A stretch of DNA of 64,000 nt from Clostridiales bacterium (GCA_019422525.1 JAHZDE010000002.1:440716-504715), one strand, 5' to 3'; positions 51,733 to 61,224 are shown, counted from the first letter of the stretch. A program made the numbers and translations. The notes: a model not told the origin generated them from the sequence alone.

Positions 51733-52896
51733 TTACGGTTGGACAGGGGTGCTGGAGGAATTGCGGATTTCCAGCAGCTTTTGCTTCAGCTCGCCTTCAA
51801 TACGTCCCAATTCTGCTTCGGCTTCACGGCGTTTTTGACGGCCCTCTTCCTGAATATGGGCTACCTCGTCCAGTGTCGAAATCAGCTGTTCATTGGTGTG
51901 CTTCAACGTCTCAATATCCACAATGCCACGCTCTGCTTCCTTAGCAGCTTCCACCGAGCCCATTTTCAGAGTATCGGCATTTTTCCGCAAAAGCTCATTG
52001 GTCATGTCGGTCACAGCACGCTGTGCTTCGATAGCCTGGGTGGAGTGAGCAATGCCCAGAGCCAGAACCATCTGGCTTTTCCACAGAGGAATGGTGTTGA
52101 CCAAAGTGGACTGGATTTTCTCTGCCATAATTTTATCGTTGTTCTGTACCAGGCGAATCTGCGGGCCCATCTGGATACAGACCATACGGGTTAATTCCAA
52201 ATCGTGCAGCTTCTTTTCAAAGCTCTGACACATGGCGTTCATATCATTGGCAGCCTGTGCATCCTCCGGCAGGCCGGTACGCTTGGCCTTTTCCACCAGC
52301 TGGGGCAGAACGGTAGTCTCTACTTCCCGCAGCTTTTTCTTGCCGGCCAGAATATACATGGTCAGCTCTTTAAAATAGGCCAGGTTCATTTCATACATCT
52401 TGTCCAGCATGGCAATGTCCTTCAAAAGCTGAATTTGATGATTTTCCAGAACGCCGCAGATTTTTTCTACGTTGACCTCGGCTTTGTCATATTTGGCTTT
52501 CAGGCCCGCAATTTTGTTTCCGGTTTTTTTGAAGAATCCCAAAAAGCCCCGTTCCTCTTCTTCCGTGTCAAAGCCTTTCAGTTCGGTGATCAGGCCGGTA
52601 ATAGCATCACCTATTTCTCCTAAATCCTTGGTGCGGACATTGGCCAGAGCAGACTCGGAGAATCCAGCGATTTTTTTCTGGGCCGCAGAGCCATACTGCA
52701 TAATTTGAGTGGTATTGGTAATGTCAATCTGTTTTGCAAAATCATCGACTGTTTTCTGCTCTGCCGGAGATAAAGCAGCCTGCTCCATCATGACGGCTTC
52801 CATTTCGGGCTTTTTTTCTTCTTCGGTCTCCAGTGTCAGAGAGGGAGCGGCAGGCGTCGTCTCCACAGGCTCCATGGTCAGCTTGATTTCTTCCAT
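51733..52896 (-). CDS. Toxic anion resistance protein, TelA family
   Basis: The 387-residue TelA-family protein is mostly helical and long coiled-coil. Markers are GFLGFFKKTGNKI, the block EKICGVLENHQIQLLKDI and MVLALGIAHSTQAIEAQRAVTDMTNE in the second half, divided by MGPQIRLVQNNDKIM. TelA proteins are linked to tellurite and antibiotic tolerance and probably act at the membrane or cell envelope. The family is typically encoded beside XpaC, as here. GGAGG is seen just before the ATG. Confidence 0.93.
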   Translation of the reverse strand: MEEIKLTMEPVETTPAAPSLTLETEEEKKPEMEAVMMEQAALSPAEQKTVDDFAKQIDITNTTQIMQYGSAAQKKIAGFSESALANVRTKDLGEIGDAITGLITELKGFDTEEEERGFLGFFKKTGNKIAGLKAKYDKAEVNVEKICGVLENHQIQLLKDIAMLDKMYEMNLAYFKELTMYILAGKKKLREVETTVLPQLVEKAKRTGLPEDAQAANDMNAMCQSFEKKLHDLELTRMVCIQMGPQIRLVQNNDKIMAEKIQSTLVNTIPLWKSQMVLALGIAHSTQAIEAQRAVTDMTNELLRKNADTLKMGSVEAAKEAERGIVDIETLKHTNEQLISTLDEVAHIQEEGRQKRREAEAELGRIEGELKQKLLEIRNSSSTPVQP

Positions 52897-52944
52897 TTGG
52901 AAATCCTCCTCATTAATCGGTTGTTCGATCCTAATTTATATAGA

Positions 52945-54003
52945 TTACAGTTTTAATGTCGGTTCCTGTCCAGGGGTTTTGTCTTCGGTGGAGATTCCTT
53001 CCTGTGCCATCATCCCCTCCAATACGGTGATATCCGCGGAAATATCCATGGCCTCATCCTGGAACAAAGCGTCCAGCTGCTTTTCGAAAGCCAGAACAAT
53101 GGTCTGCATAATCCGCTCAATTTCTGTCATGGATTGGGTGATGTTTTCCCCGGCAACATCCTGTTGGCTCATCCGGTCATAAGATTCCAGAAGCTTTAGG
53201 GTGGTGGGAAGGTAATAATTCATGAATTTACGGATTTGGGGGACCTTTTTGGGATGGTCGCAGATATAAGCAAAAATACGGAAGGAAACGTCTTCCATGC
53301 GCACAATGGCATTGGAAATTTCCTCGTTTTCAATATTTTCGTCTGCCTGACGCAGCCGGCGCAGATAGTCGGTCCCCTCCTGCACCACTTTGTCTACCTC
53401 GGGATTCCCAGAGGATTTCGGCTCTGGAGCGGGCTCTTGGGGAATCGGTTCCAAAACCCATTTCCCTTTGAATATTTTAGAGCATATAAAATAGACAATG
53501 ACCAGCAGGATGGCAAAGCCCAAAAAATCCGCCCCCGCATAGAAACTATCTGTAGTACATCCCACAAACAAAGCCACAAACCCGGTCACATAAAATTTGA
53601 CAACACTGGGCTTGCGCACACGGCGCATCCCTTCGGGGATCGGCTCGTCTTTCTTATTACGGCGTTTTTTCTTTTCTCCATAACGATAGCCGCCTGGGGC
53701 GGTAGTTTTCTCATAAGGATTTCGGGTACGGGTATCATAGGGGCCGGCAGAAGAAGCTGGTGGTTGAGTGGAAGAATAAGGGTTTCCGCTGCCAGCGTGA
53801 AAGACATCGTCCTTTTTGGAGGTGCCGCGTCCCACAGCAGCATCAACTATTTTTTCTGCCTTGTGTACGGTTTGTCCAGCTATATCAATCGCTTGGTTGA
53901 CGGTTTTTTCCACATCGTCCGCCCGTACCTTCTTCAAAACGCGGTACAGTTGGGAAGAATAAAAGTCCTGTTCCCATTTTCCGTTGGGGGACCGTTTGGA
54001 CAT
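52945..54003 (-). CDS. XpaC-like protein (5-bromo-4-chloroindolyl phosphate hydrolysis family)
   Basis: The 352-residue protein has an N-terminal charged region with Ser/Pro/Tyr-rich linker (about 60-120), two membrane segments in the middle (about 140-180; VVKFYVTGFVALFVG and FLGFAILLVIVYFICS), and a C-terminal XpaC-type helical domain (DYLRRLRQADENIENEEISN). XpaC is known only as a partner of TelA. ATG 54003 is preceded by AAAGG about 10-14 bp upstream; the longer open frame before it is rejected. It is the first gene of the three-gene operon. Confidence 0.85.
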   Translation of the reverse strand: MSKRSPNGKWEQDFYSSQLYRVLKKVRADDVEKTVNQAIDIAGQTVHKAEKIVDAAVGRGTSKKDDVFHAGSGNPYSSTQPPASSAGPYDTRTRNPYEKTTAPGGYRYGEKKKRRNKKDEPIPEGMRRVRKPSVVKFYVTGFVALFVGCTTDSFYAGADFLGFAILLVIVYFICSKIFKGKWVLEPIPQEPAPEPKSSGNPEVDKVVQEGTDYLRRLRQADENIENEEISNAIVRMEDVSFRIFAYICDHPKKVPQIRKFMNYYLPTTLKLLESYDRMSQQDVAGENITQSMTEIERIMQTIVLAFEKQLDALFQDEAMDISADITVLEGMMAQEGISTEDKTPGQEPTLKL

Positions 54004-54308
54004 AGGATGCCTGCCTTTCTGCGCCTTAGGCGCGGATGATTTACAATATTCCCGGTCTGCTTGGAGAAAGGGGAAAGATTTTTTCCCGCTCCGTCCAAAA
54101 TTACGACAACAGGATGCAGTTTTATTGTACGTGTTTTCCCGCAGAGTGTCAAGGGAAACCAAATCCCTTTCCGGCCTGATTCCGTCGGGATTTCCGCGTT
54201 TTTCCCGTCCAGTACGAATTGGCGGATTCCTGCTTGTTCTGAGTGGTTCCCTGGCGTTGGATTGGGCATTTTTCTGGATTCTATCATTTGTTTACATTTA
54301 CGTTGGAC

Positions 54309-54359
54309 TTGACAGGAGTAAAGGATCGCTGTATCATTACAAATGCAAATCATTTGCAT
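54309..54359 (+). promoter_or_regulatory. Promoter and Fur/Zur-like operator of the zinc-uptake operon
   Basis: TTGACA (54309-54314) and TATCAT (54332-54337) are 17 bp apart. A perfect 17-bp palindrome, ATGCAAAT-C-ATTTGCAT (54343-54359), covers the expected start site. Its form (two 8-bp arms around one base) is that of Fur-family operators, and the gene behind it is a zinc-binding protein, so Zur-like zinc repression is likely. In the rest of 54004-54372 no gene is seen; the xpaC promoter was not identified. Confidence 0.75.
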
Positions 54360-54372
54360 GTAGGAGGATTTC

Positions 54373-55323
54373 ATGAAAGCGATACCATCTGTAGGCCGGT
54401 ATATCCGCTGCTTGCTGGCCCTGGCACTGATACCGGCTGTTTTATTGTGCGGGTTTTCAGGATGCGCCCCCAGGCAGGAGAAAAAAGCGGAGTTCCAGAT
54501 TGTAACTTCGTTTTATCCCATGTATATTATTGCGCTGAATGTCACGCAGGGAATTGATGGGGTGGAAGTTTCCAATATGGCGGGACAACAAACCGGATGC
54601 CTTCACGATTATCAATTACAAAATAAGGATATGAAAAATCTGGAGACAGCAGACGCCTTTATTGTAAACGGGGCCGGAATGGAGAGCTTTTTGGATAAGG
54701 TATTGGAGCAGCTTCCTTCACTGCCGGTCATCAATGCCAGCGAGGGGATTCCCCTGTTGGTTTCGGGGGAAGAAGAGGTTCACGACCACGAAGGGCATGA
54801 CCATGAAGAAGAGGATTACAATGCGCATGTGTGGGTGAGTATTTCCAACTGTATACAACAGGTGGAAAACGTAACCAAGGCGCTGGAAAAACTGGATTCC
54901 AAACGGGCCGCTGAATACCGGAAAAACGGAGATGCCTATATCCAAAAGCTTTCGGACTTGCGGGATGAAATGCATCGGGAGCTGGATGGGCTTCCCAACC
55001 GGGATATTGTCACATTCCATGAGGCGTTTCCCTATTTTGCTGAGGAATTCAATCTGAATATTGTGAAAGTGGTAAACCGGGAACCAGACAGCCAGCCCAG
55101 TGCCCGGGAATTGGCGGATACCATCCGGCTGATTCAGGAGACGGGGGTCAAGTCGGTTTTTGCGGAGCCGCAGTATTCCCAGTCGGCGGCACAGGTGATT
55201 TCAAAAGAAAGTGGAGCCACCCTTTATACCTTGGACCCGGCTGTGACGGGGGAGGAGAATGCCGACGCCTATCTGGATGCCATGCGCGCCAATCTGGAAG
55301 TATTGAAGCAGGCGCTGGCATAA
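54373..55323 (+). CDS. znuA: Zinc ABC transporter substrate-binding lipoprotein
   Basis: The 316-residue protein starts with a lipoprotein signal peptide; lipobox FSGC with Cys33 as anchor. The mature domain is of the cluster A-I metal-binding type (FYPMYIIALNVTQG at the N terminus). A His/Glu-rich loop, HDHEGHDHEEED, and the ligand sites NAHVWVS and TFHEAFPYF point to zinc. It captures zinc outside the membrane for the ATP-driven permease. RBS TAGGAGG is strong. The operator described at 54343 suggests repression when zinc is plentiful. Confidence 0.9.
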   Translation: MKAIPSVGRYIRCLLALALIPAVLLCGFSGCAPRQEKKAEFQIVTSFYPMYIIALNVTQGIDGVEVSNMAGQQTGCLHDYQLQNKDMKNLETADAFIVNGAGMESFLDKVLEQLPSLPVINASEGIPLLVSGEEEVHDHEGHDHEEEDYNAHVWVSISNCIQQVENVTKALEKLDSKRAAEYRKNGDAYIQKLSDLRDEMHRELDGLPNRDIVTFHEAFPYFAEEFNLNIVKVVNREPDSQPSARELADTIRLIQETGVKSVFAEPQYSQSAAQVISKESGATLYTLDPAVTGEENADAYLDAMRANLEVLKQALA

Positions 55324-55397
55324 AAATGCCGGGCAATTTTGAAGCCAAGATCACAGGATGGTTCCTGTCTTGAAAATCGTTGGAAAGGACTTTGGAT

Positions 55398-56147
55398 ATG
55401 CAGACGACGATTCCTGCCTCCACCACCTGCCAGTGCAGTGTGCGGATTCGGGGGCTGAGCGTAAAAAAACACGATGGCTTGATTCTCGACCATATCGATT
55501 TGGAAGTGCGGCATGGAGAGATTCTGGCACTGATTGGCCGCAATGGCGCTGGAAAAACCACGCTGCTCAAAGCTTTATTGGGCCGGTGTACCTATACGGG
55601 AGAGATTATTTTTCATAATGGCCGTGGGGAACGGGTGCAAAAGCCCAAAATCGGATATGTGCCCCAAAGATTGGATTTTGACCGTTCGGCGCCGGTTACG
55701 GCAGCGGATTTGCTGTGTGCCAACCATTCCCGCCGCCCAGTATGGCTGGGGAAGTCGGCAGCGGCACAAAAGAAAGCCGGAGAAATGCTCAAAAAAGTGG
55801 GGGGGAGCCCCGCACTGCTGCCCAAGCGTCTGGGGAGCCTGTCCGGAGGAGAGCTGCAGCGGGTATTGCTGGCTTTTGCCCTGGACCCCATGCCGGATTT
55901 GCTGCTGCTGGATGAACCGGTTTCGGCGGTAGATAGAAAAGGCATCGGCATGTTTTATGATTTGGTCACCTCTCTGCGCAGTGAATACCATATGCCGATT
56001 ATTCTGGTTTCGCATGACCTTTCTCATGTGCGCCGGTATGCTACCAGGGCCGCTGTCCTGGACAGGACCATCCTTTCCCAGGGAACGCCCGACGAAGTGC
56101 TGGCAAGCCCTGATGTACAGGAAATTTTTGGGCTCGGAGGGCTATGA
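55398..56147 (+). CDS. znuC: Zinc ABC transporter ATP-binding protein
   Basis: The 249-residue ATPase has Walker A GRNGAGKTT, the ABC signature LSGGELQRV, Walker B LLLLDEPVSAVD and the switch His in LVSHDLSHV. It powers zinc import with ZnuA and the permease. ATG 55398 has AAAGGA 10 bp upstream; a TTG six codons earlier is less likely. The gap to znuA is 74 bp, and the stop overlaps the permease start (ATGATGG), so the three genes form one operon. Confidence 0.92.
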   Translation: MQTTIPASTTCQCSVRIRGLSVKKHDGLILDHIDLEVRHGEILALIGRNGAGKTTLLKALLGRCTYTGEIIFHNGRGERVQKPKIGYVPQRLDFDRSAPVTAADLLCANHSRRPVWLGKSAAAQKKAGEMLKKVGGSPALLPKRLGSLSGGELQRVLLAFALDPMPDLLLLDEPVSAVDRKGIGMFYDLVTSLRSEYHMPIILVSHDLSHVRRYATRAAVLDRTILSQGTPDEVLASPDVQEIFGLGGL

Positions 56148-56989
56148 TGGACGTACTTTATGGAATTATTGATACACTGCTTCCGTTTGAATGGACGGAA
56201 TTTGACTTTATGAAAAATGCACTGCTGGCGGTTTTACTGATTTCTCCGCTTTTCGGATTGGTGGGAACGGCGGTTGTCAGCAACCGGATGTCGTTTTTTT
56301 CTGATGCACTGGGACACTCAGCACTGACGGGAATTGCCATTGGCGTACTGATGGGCGTGGATAATTACCTTTTATCCATGCTGGGGTTTGCGCTGCTGTT
56401 TGCACTGGGAATTTCGGCTGTATTGGAATCGGGGAATTCCTCCGCCGATACCATCATCGGTGTCTTTTCGGCTACCGGGCTTGCACTGGGAGTCGTGCTG
56501 CTTTCTGCCAGCGGTGGCTTTTCCAAGTATTCGGCTTATTTAATCGGCGATATTTTGACAGTGCAGCCACAGGAACTGCTGCTGTTGCTGATGATTCTGA
56601 TTGGCGTTGGATTGGTATGGGTGTTCGGCTATAACAAACTGCTGCTGACCAGTCTCAACGAAGATCTTGCAGCGGGAAAAAATATCCGCGTCCGGGCAGT
56701 AAACCGCCTGTTTGCGATCGTACTGGCTGTGATTGTCACCATTTCCATTAAGTGGGTGGGAATTCTGATTATCAACTCCCTGCTGGTGCTCCCGGCTGCT
56801 GCTGCCCGGAATTTGGCCAAAAACAGTGCGGCTTATCACGGCTTCTCCATTATTATCTCGCTGGTATCCGGCCTTTCGGGATTGATTCTTTCCTATTACT
56901 GGGGAATTGCTACCGGCGGTACTATCGTACTGATGGCAGCAGTGATTTTCTTTGGAACGTTCCTTTTTGCCAGGTTGAGAAGAGGCTAA
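56144..56989 (+). CDS. znuB: Zinc ABC transporter permease
   Basis: The 281-residue protein has about eight hydrophobic segments of the ABC-3 family. Markers are SNRMSFFSDALGHSALTGIA in the second segment and KWVGILIINSLLVLPAAAAR later, where the conserved Ser-Leu-Leu-x-Leu-Pro-A-A motif is intact. It forms the channel of the zinc importer. It overlaps znuC by 4 bp. No clear terminator follows in the 100 bp downstream. Confidence 0.92.
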   Translation: MMDVLYGIIDTLLPFEWTEFDFMKNALLAVLLISPLFGLVGTAVVSNRMSFFSDALGHSALTGIAIGVLMGVDNYLLSMLGFALLFALGISAVLESGNSSADTIIGVFSATGLALGVVLLSASGGFSKYSAYLIGDILTVQPQELLLLLMILIGVGLVWVFGYNKLLLTSLNEDLAAGKNIRVRAVNRLFAIVLAVIVTISIKWVGILIINSLLVLPAAAARNLAKNSAAYHGFSIIISLVSGLSGLILSYYWGIATGGTIVLMAAVIFFGTFLFARLRRG

Positions 56990-57090
56990 GAAAATAAAAA
57001 TTGGTTGCGGTTTGAAGATTGTTTGTAAGAGTCTTATGAAAACTCTGTGAATTTTGTCGATGGATTTTGTGTTTTTGACTAAAGAATATC

Positions 57091-57118
57091 TTGACATTCA
57101 AAGGATTTTTGCTACAAT
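57091..57118 (+). promoter_or_regulatory. Promoter of ptsI
   Basis: TTGACA (57091-57096) and TACAAT (57113-57118), spacing 16, lie about 112 bp before the start codon, leaving a leader of about 105 bases. Confidence 0.8.
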
Positions 57119-57135
57119 AAAATAGAGTGAAAAAG

Positions 57136-57174
57136 AAGGCATTGCCCGAATATGGTTTTGGGGCGGTGCCTTTG
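57136..57174 (+). promoter_or_regulatory. Leader hairpin before ptsI
   Basis: AAGGCATTGCCC (57136-57147) pairs with GGGCGGTGCCTT (57161-57172) with two G-U pairs, followed by TGTT. The hairpin lies in the ptsI leader, 56 bp before the start codon. The T-run is weak, so attenuation is possible but unproven. Confidence 0.45.
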
Positions 57175-57229
57175 TTCTATCCTGCGTCGGAGGGTACCGG
57201 CGTTTTTGTGCCGAAGGGAGGTAAAAGGC

Positions 57230-58870
57230 ATGAAGACCATTGAAGGAATTGCAGCGTCAGAAGGATATGCCATTGGAAAACTGTATCTCAATGTAACAAG
57301 AGAGATTATGACCACTCCAGAAAAAGCCCGTGACCCGCATTGGGAAATTAACCGGTTTTTGAAAGCTCGGGAAAATGCTTGTACAGAAATCAGCTCAGTT
57401 TACCACCGGGCGGTCGCAAGAGTCGGGGAGCATCATTCCGATATTTTTAAAATCCATCTGGCACTCTTGCAGGATGAGGACTTTTTTCTTGCAGTACACG
57501 ACTGCATTATGGAAAAGGGGGTAACTGCGGAAACGGCTGTACAAGAAGCGGGTGAACAGTTTTTCCGCATGTTTGAAGAAATTGACGACGATTATATGAA
57601 GGCCCGCGGTGCGGATATCCGGGATATTACCGATCGGGTTTTGTATTATCTGCGGGACGAAAGAGGCGAAATTCAGGCGCCATGGATCCCGCTGGATGCA
57701 GAAGGTATTTTGGCGGTGGACGAAGTGATGCCCAGCCAAATGATCCAGGTGGATACGGACCGGATTTGTGGAATGATTAGCCGCAGTGGTTCCCGTACCT
57801 CTCATTCAGCTATTTTGGCCCGTTCCATGCGTATGCCAGCTATTACCGGAATTGACCAAGAGTTCTCGCAGCTGAAACATGGAAGCCAAGTGATTTTGGA
57901 TGGCTTTACCGGGAAATTGATTCAAGACCCGGACGAGGAAACTTTATGGAGATATCGAAGACTGGCCAAACAGTATGAGGAACGTCAGAAAGAACTGGAG
58001 TCATATAAAGGAATGAAGGCGGTCACCCTTGACGGAACCGTGATCCATTTGACTGCCAATATCAGCCATCCCAATGATATGAGTGAAGTGTTGGATGTAG
58101 GGGCGGACGGTGTCGGTTTGTTTCGCTCAGAGTTCCTGTTTATGTTTTGGGGACGGCTGCCAACGGAAGAGGAACAGTTTCAGTCCTATCGCAGGGTTTT
58201 GGAACAAATGCAGGGGAAACGGGTTGTCATCCGTACCTTGGATATTGGCGCAGACAAACAGGTTCCCTATCTCAAAATGGAAAGGGAAGAAAATCCCGCT
58301 ATGGGCAGACGTTCTATTCGGTTTTGCCTGGCAAACCGTAGCCTGTTTTTAACCCAGCTGCGGGCACTTCTTCGGGCAGCGGCTTATGGGAAACTGGCGA
58401 TTTTGATTCCCATGGTGGTTTCGGTGGAGGAAGTATTGGCAGTTCGCCATTTGTTGGACGAAGCTGCTGCACAGCTGGAGAAGGAACATGTGCCTTTTAG
58501 CCGGGAATATGAATTCGGTATTATGATTGAAACACCGTCAGCAGTGATGATTAGCGACCTGTTGGCGCCTTATGCCGACTTCTTTAGCATCGGTACCAAC
58601 GATTTGATTCAATTTACCTTAGCTGCGGACCGGGAAAATCCTCATGTGGGGTCCCTGTGCGATGCCCGGCATCCCGCAGTGCGCAGACTCATTGAGATTG
58701 CTGTGAAAAATGGTATCAAACAGGGGCTGTGGGTGTCGGTTTGCGGAGAAGCGGCGGCTGACCCGGATATGACCCGGTTTTTCTTGTCGGCCGGAGTTCG
58801 GGAACTTTCGGTGGTGCCGGCTTCTTTGCTGGAAATTCGCCATATGATTCAGTCTATTCGCCTGCCGTAA
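57230..58870 (+). CDS. ptsI: Phosphoenolpyruvate-protein phosphotransferase (PTS enzyme I)
   Basis: The 546-residue enzyme takes phosphate from PEP and passes it to HPr at the start of all PTS sugar uptake. The phosphorylated His192 lies in SRTSHSAILAR. The PEP-binding barrel has DGVGLFRSEFLFM and SIGTNDLIQFTLAADR, and the active-site Cys lies in SVCGEAAADP. It is slightly shorter than the usual 570-575. ATG 57230 follows AAGGGAGG; the longer frame upstream crosses the leader hairpin and is rejected. HPr is not encoded in the window. It should supply the sucrose transporter at 5815. Confidence 0.95.
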   Translation: MKTIEGIAASEGYAIGKLYLNVTREIMTTPEKARDPHWEINRFLKARENACTEISSVYHRAVARVGEHHSDIFKIHLALLQDEDFFLAVHDCIMEKGVTAETAVQEAGEQFFRMFEEIDDDYMKARGADIRDITDRVLYYLRDERGEIQAPWIPLDAEGILAVDEVMPSQMIQVDTDRICGMISRSGSRTSHSAILARSMRMPAITGIDQEFSQLKHGSQVILDGFTGKLIQDPDEETLWRYRRLAKQYEERQKELESYKGMKAVTLDGTVIHLTANISHPNDMSEVLDVGADGVGLFRSEFLFMFWGRLPTEEEQFQSYRRVLEQMQGKRVVIRTLDIGADKQVPYLKMEREENPAMGRRSIRFCLANRSLFLTQLRALLRAAAYGKLAILIPMVVSVEEVLAVRHLLDEAAAQLEKEHVPFSREYEFGIMIETPSAVMISDLLAPYADFFSIGTNDLIQFTLAADRENPHVGSLCDARHPAVRRLIEIAVKNGIKQGLWVSVCGEAAADPDMTRFFLSAGVRELSVVPASLLEIRHMIQSIRLP

Positions 58871-58966
58871 TGATGAAAAAAGTGTTTGGTGAGCGGGTAT
58901 CATCATAAAATCTTCACAATCCTGCGGTACAATACGGATAACTTTGGAAAATAGGAGGGTTACAGT

Positions 58967-59644
58967 ATGGTACGCCTGCTGGTAGTGGACGATGAAGCCA
59001 AAATTCGTATGCTGATTCGAAAGTATGCCGAATTTGAAGGAGACCAGGTGACGGAAGCGGAAGATGGTATGGAAGCTGTCCGCTTGTGCCGGGAATCCCC
59101 GGATAAGTTTGATTTGATTATTATGGATGTGATGATGCCGGAACTGGATGGCTTTTCTGCTGTGGCCGAGATTCGGAAAACCTGCCGGACGCCAGTGTTG
59201 ATGCTTTCGGCAAGAGGAGAAGAATATGACAAAATCCATGGCTTTGAATTGGGCGTGGATGACTACGTGGTGAAGCCGTTTTCTCCCAAAGAGCTGATGA
59301 TGCGGATTCACGCCATTATGAAGCGGGTTCATCCGACACAGGAGGACGGAAGAAATATTTTGCGAGCGGAAGGTTTGGTAATCGATTTTACCGGCCGGAT
59401 GGTGGAAGTGGATGGAAAACGGGTGGATTTATCTCCGAAAGAATATGACCTGCTGTTTTATATGGCTTCCAATAAAAATATCGCTTTGACGCGAGAAAAG
59501 CTGATTACCAATGTGTGGGGGTATGATTTTTATGGGGATGACAGAACTCTGGATACCCATATTAAGCTGCTTCGGAAAAGTTTGGGGCCATACAGTAAAT
59601 TTATTGTAACCCTGAGAGGGGTGGGGTATCGGTTTGAAGTATAA
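58967..59644 (+). CDS. OmpR-type response regulator
   Basis: The 225-residue regulator has a receiver domain (1-120) with the acidic pair Asp8-Asp9, the phosphorylation site Asp54 in IIMDVMMPELDG and Lys103 in YVVKPF. A winged-helix DNA-binding domain follows (about 130-225; SPKEYDLLFYMASNKN and DRTLDTHIKLLRKSLG). TAGGAGG precedes the ATG. It overlaps the kinase gene by 11 bp and so forms a pair with it. The signal and targets are unknown. Confidence 0.95.
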   Translation: MVRLLVVDDEAKIRMLIRKYAEFEGDQVTEAEDGMEAVRLCRESPDKFDLIIMDVMMPELDGFSAVAEIRKTCRTPVLMLSARGEEYDKIHGFELGVDDYVVKPFSPKELMMRIHAIMKRVHPTQEDGRNILRAEGLVIDFTGRMVEVDGKRVDLSPKEYDLLFYMASNKNIALTREKLITNVWGYDFYGDDRTLDTHIKLLRKSLGPYSKFIVTLRGVGYRFEV

Positions 59645-61118
59645 AAAAAATGGGGAAAATCCTTTTCGGCCCCGGGGGAAAATCGGAATTCGGTGGGGAA
59701 TTTTTGCCGGATTTGCCATTTTTACGGTTGTAATTATCATACTGCTGTGGGTTTTCCAGATTGCTTTGCTGGAGAGCTTTTATCGCTCTATTAAAACCCA
59801 GGAGATTCGTTCCACTGGTGAATCCATTACAGCCCAAATGCAGCAGGAAAATATGAATGTATTCCGTATGGAAGAAGTCATTACCAACGCTGCGCAGGAA
59901 AAACAGATGAGCATTTTATTGTCTGATGAGCGGGGAAGGTGGACCATTCTGAAAAAATCTTCACCCACCTCCTTTTTGGACAGACTGAGTTGGGTAGAGT
60001 TGGCTCAGATTTATATGGAAACAGATTCCCGGGGCGGAAAATATCTATATAGCCAGAATGACAGTAATGGCCAGCCAGAAAACATGATTTATGTTTCTAC
60101 GTTTACAGAAAAAGGGGGAGATAACCGGCTTCTGATTTTGGATACCAGTATTGTCCCGGTGGAGTCTACCGTGGATACCCTGAAAATTCAGCTGTGGTAT
60201 TTGACCATTGTGATGATTTTGTTAGGGCTGGGGCTGGCTATCCTGATTGCCAGAAGAATTTCTGCACCCATTCGGCAAATCAATGAATCGGCTAAGACGC
60301 TGGCGACAGGTGAGTATCAAATTGAGTTTGAGGACAAGGGCTTTCGGGAAATTGCCGAGCTGGGAAATACTTTGCGATATGCTGCCAGCGAGCTTTCCAA
60401 GGTGGAACAGCTGAGGCGGGATTTGATTGCCAATGTGTCCCATGATTTGAGGACACCGCTGACTATGATTGCCGGATACAGCGAGGTGATGCGGGATATT
60501 CCCGGCGAAAATACCCCAGAAAATGTGCAGATTATTATTGACGAGACTCACCGGCTGACAACACTGGTGAATGATATGCTGGATTTGTCCAAGCTGCAGG
60601 CGCAGGCCATTCCGCTGGAGAGGTCCGTGTTCAATTTAACGGAGAGTATTCGGGAAATTATGACACGGTATGACAAAATGGCGGATTTCCGCTTCTCCTT
60701 TGAAGCAAATGAAGAGGTCTATGTCAATGCGGACGAGCTGAAAATTAGCCAGGTGGTATATAATCTGGTCAACAATGCCATCAATTATACCGGTGCTGAT
60801 AAAACCATCCGGGTCCGCCAAAAAGTTCGGGACGGCGTGGTGCGTATTGAAGTGATTGACAGCGGAGAAGGAATTCCTGCGGATAAACTGAAGGATATTT
60901 GGGAACGCTATTATAAAGTTGATAAATCCCATAAGCGTGCGCAGGTTGGTTCCGGGTTGGGGCTTTCCATTGTCAAATCTATTTTGGACTTGCACGGCGG
61001 TATGTATGGGGTACAAAGTGAGGTCGGAAAAGGAAGCGTGTTCTGGTTTGAGCTGAAACAGGTTTCTCCTGACCACAATGAAAAGGAATTACCCGCGTCC
61101 TCCGGCAGAACCTCTTGA
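59634..61118 (+). CDS. Membrane sensor histidine kinase
   Basis: The 494-residue kinase has two membrane segments (about 22-45 and 185-207) around an extracellular sensor of 140 residues, a HAMP domain (RRISAPIRQINESAKTLATG), the H box NVSHDLRTPLTM and an ATPase domain with the N box NLVNNAINYT and glycine motifs DSGEGIP and GSGLGLS. It phosphorylates the response regulator encoded just upstream. Start TTG 59634 lies within the regulator gene, in a purine-rich context. The external domain matches no sensor I know. Confidence 0.93.
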   Translation: MKYKKNGENPFRPRGKIGIRWGIFAGFAIFTVVIIILLWVFQIALLESFYRSIKTQEIRSTGESITAQMQQENMNVFRMEEVITNAAQEKQMSILLSDERGRWTILKKSSPTSFLDRLSWVELAQIYMETDSRGGKYLYSQNDSNGQPENMIYVSTFTEKGGDNRLLILDTSIVPVESTVDTLKIQLWYLTIVMILLGLGLAILIARRISAPIRQINESAKTLATGEYQIEFEDKGFREIAELGNTLRYAASELSKVEQLRRDLIANVSHDLRTPLTMIAGYSEVMRDIPGENTPENVQIIIDETHRLTTLVNDMLDLSKLQAQAIPLERSVFNLTESIREIMTRYDKMADFRFSFEANEEVYVNADELKISQVVYNLVNNAINYTGADKTIRVRQKVRDGVVRIEVIDSGEGIPADKLKDIWERYYKVDKSHKRAQVGSGLGLSIVKSILDLHGGMYGVQSEVGKGSVFWFELKQVSPDHNEKELPASSGRTS

Positions 61119-61158
61119 CAGGTACCCTTTTCGGGCATATTATTAGAAATAACGCATG

Positions 61159-61187
61159 GCGGCGGGCAAGCGTGTCCGCCGCTTTTG
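61159..61187 (+). terminator. Terminator of the two-component operon
   Basis: GCGGCGG (61159-61165) pairs with CCGCCGC (61176-61182) and is followed by TTTTG. It lies 40 bp after the kinase stop. Confidence 0.75.
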
Positions 61188-61224
61188 TTTGGATGAACCA
61201 TAATGAGGAAAGGATGAACCATCC

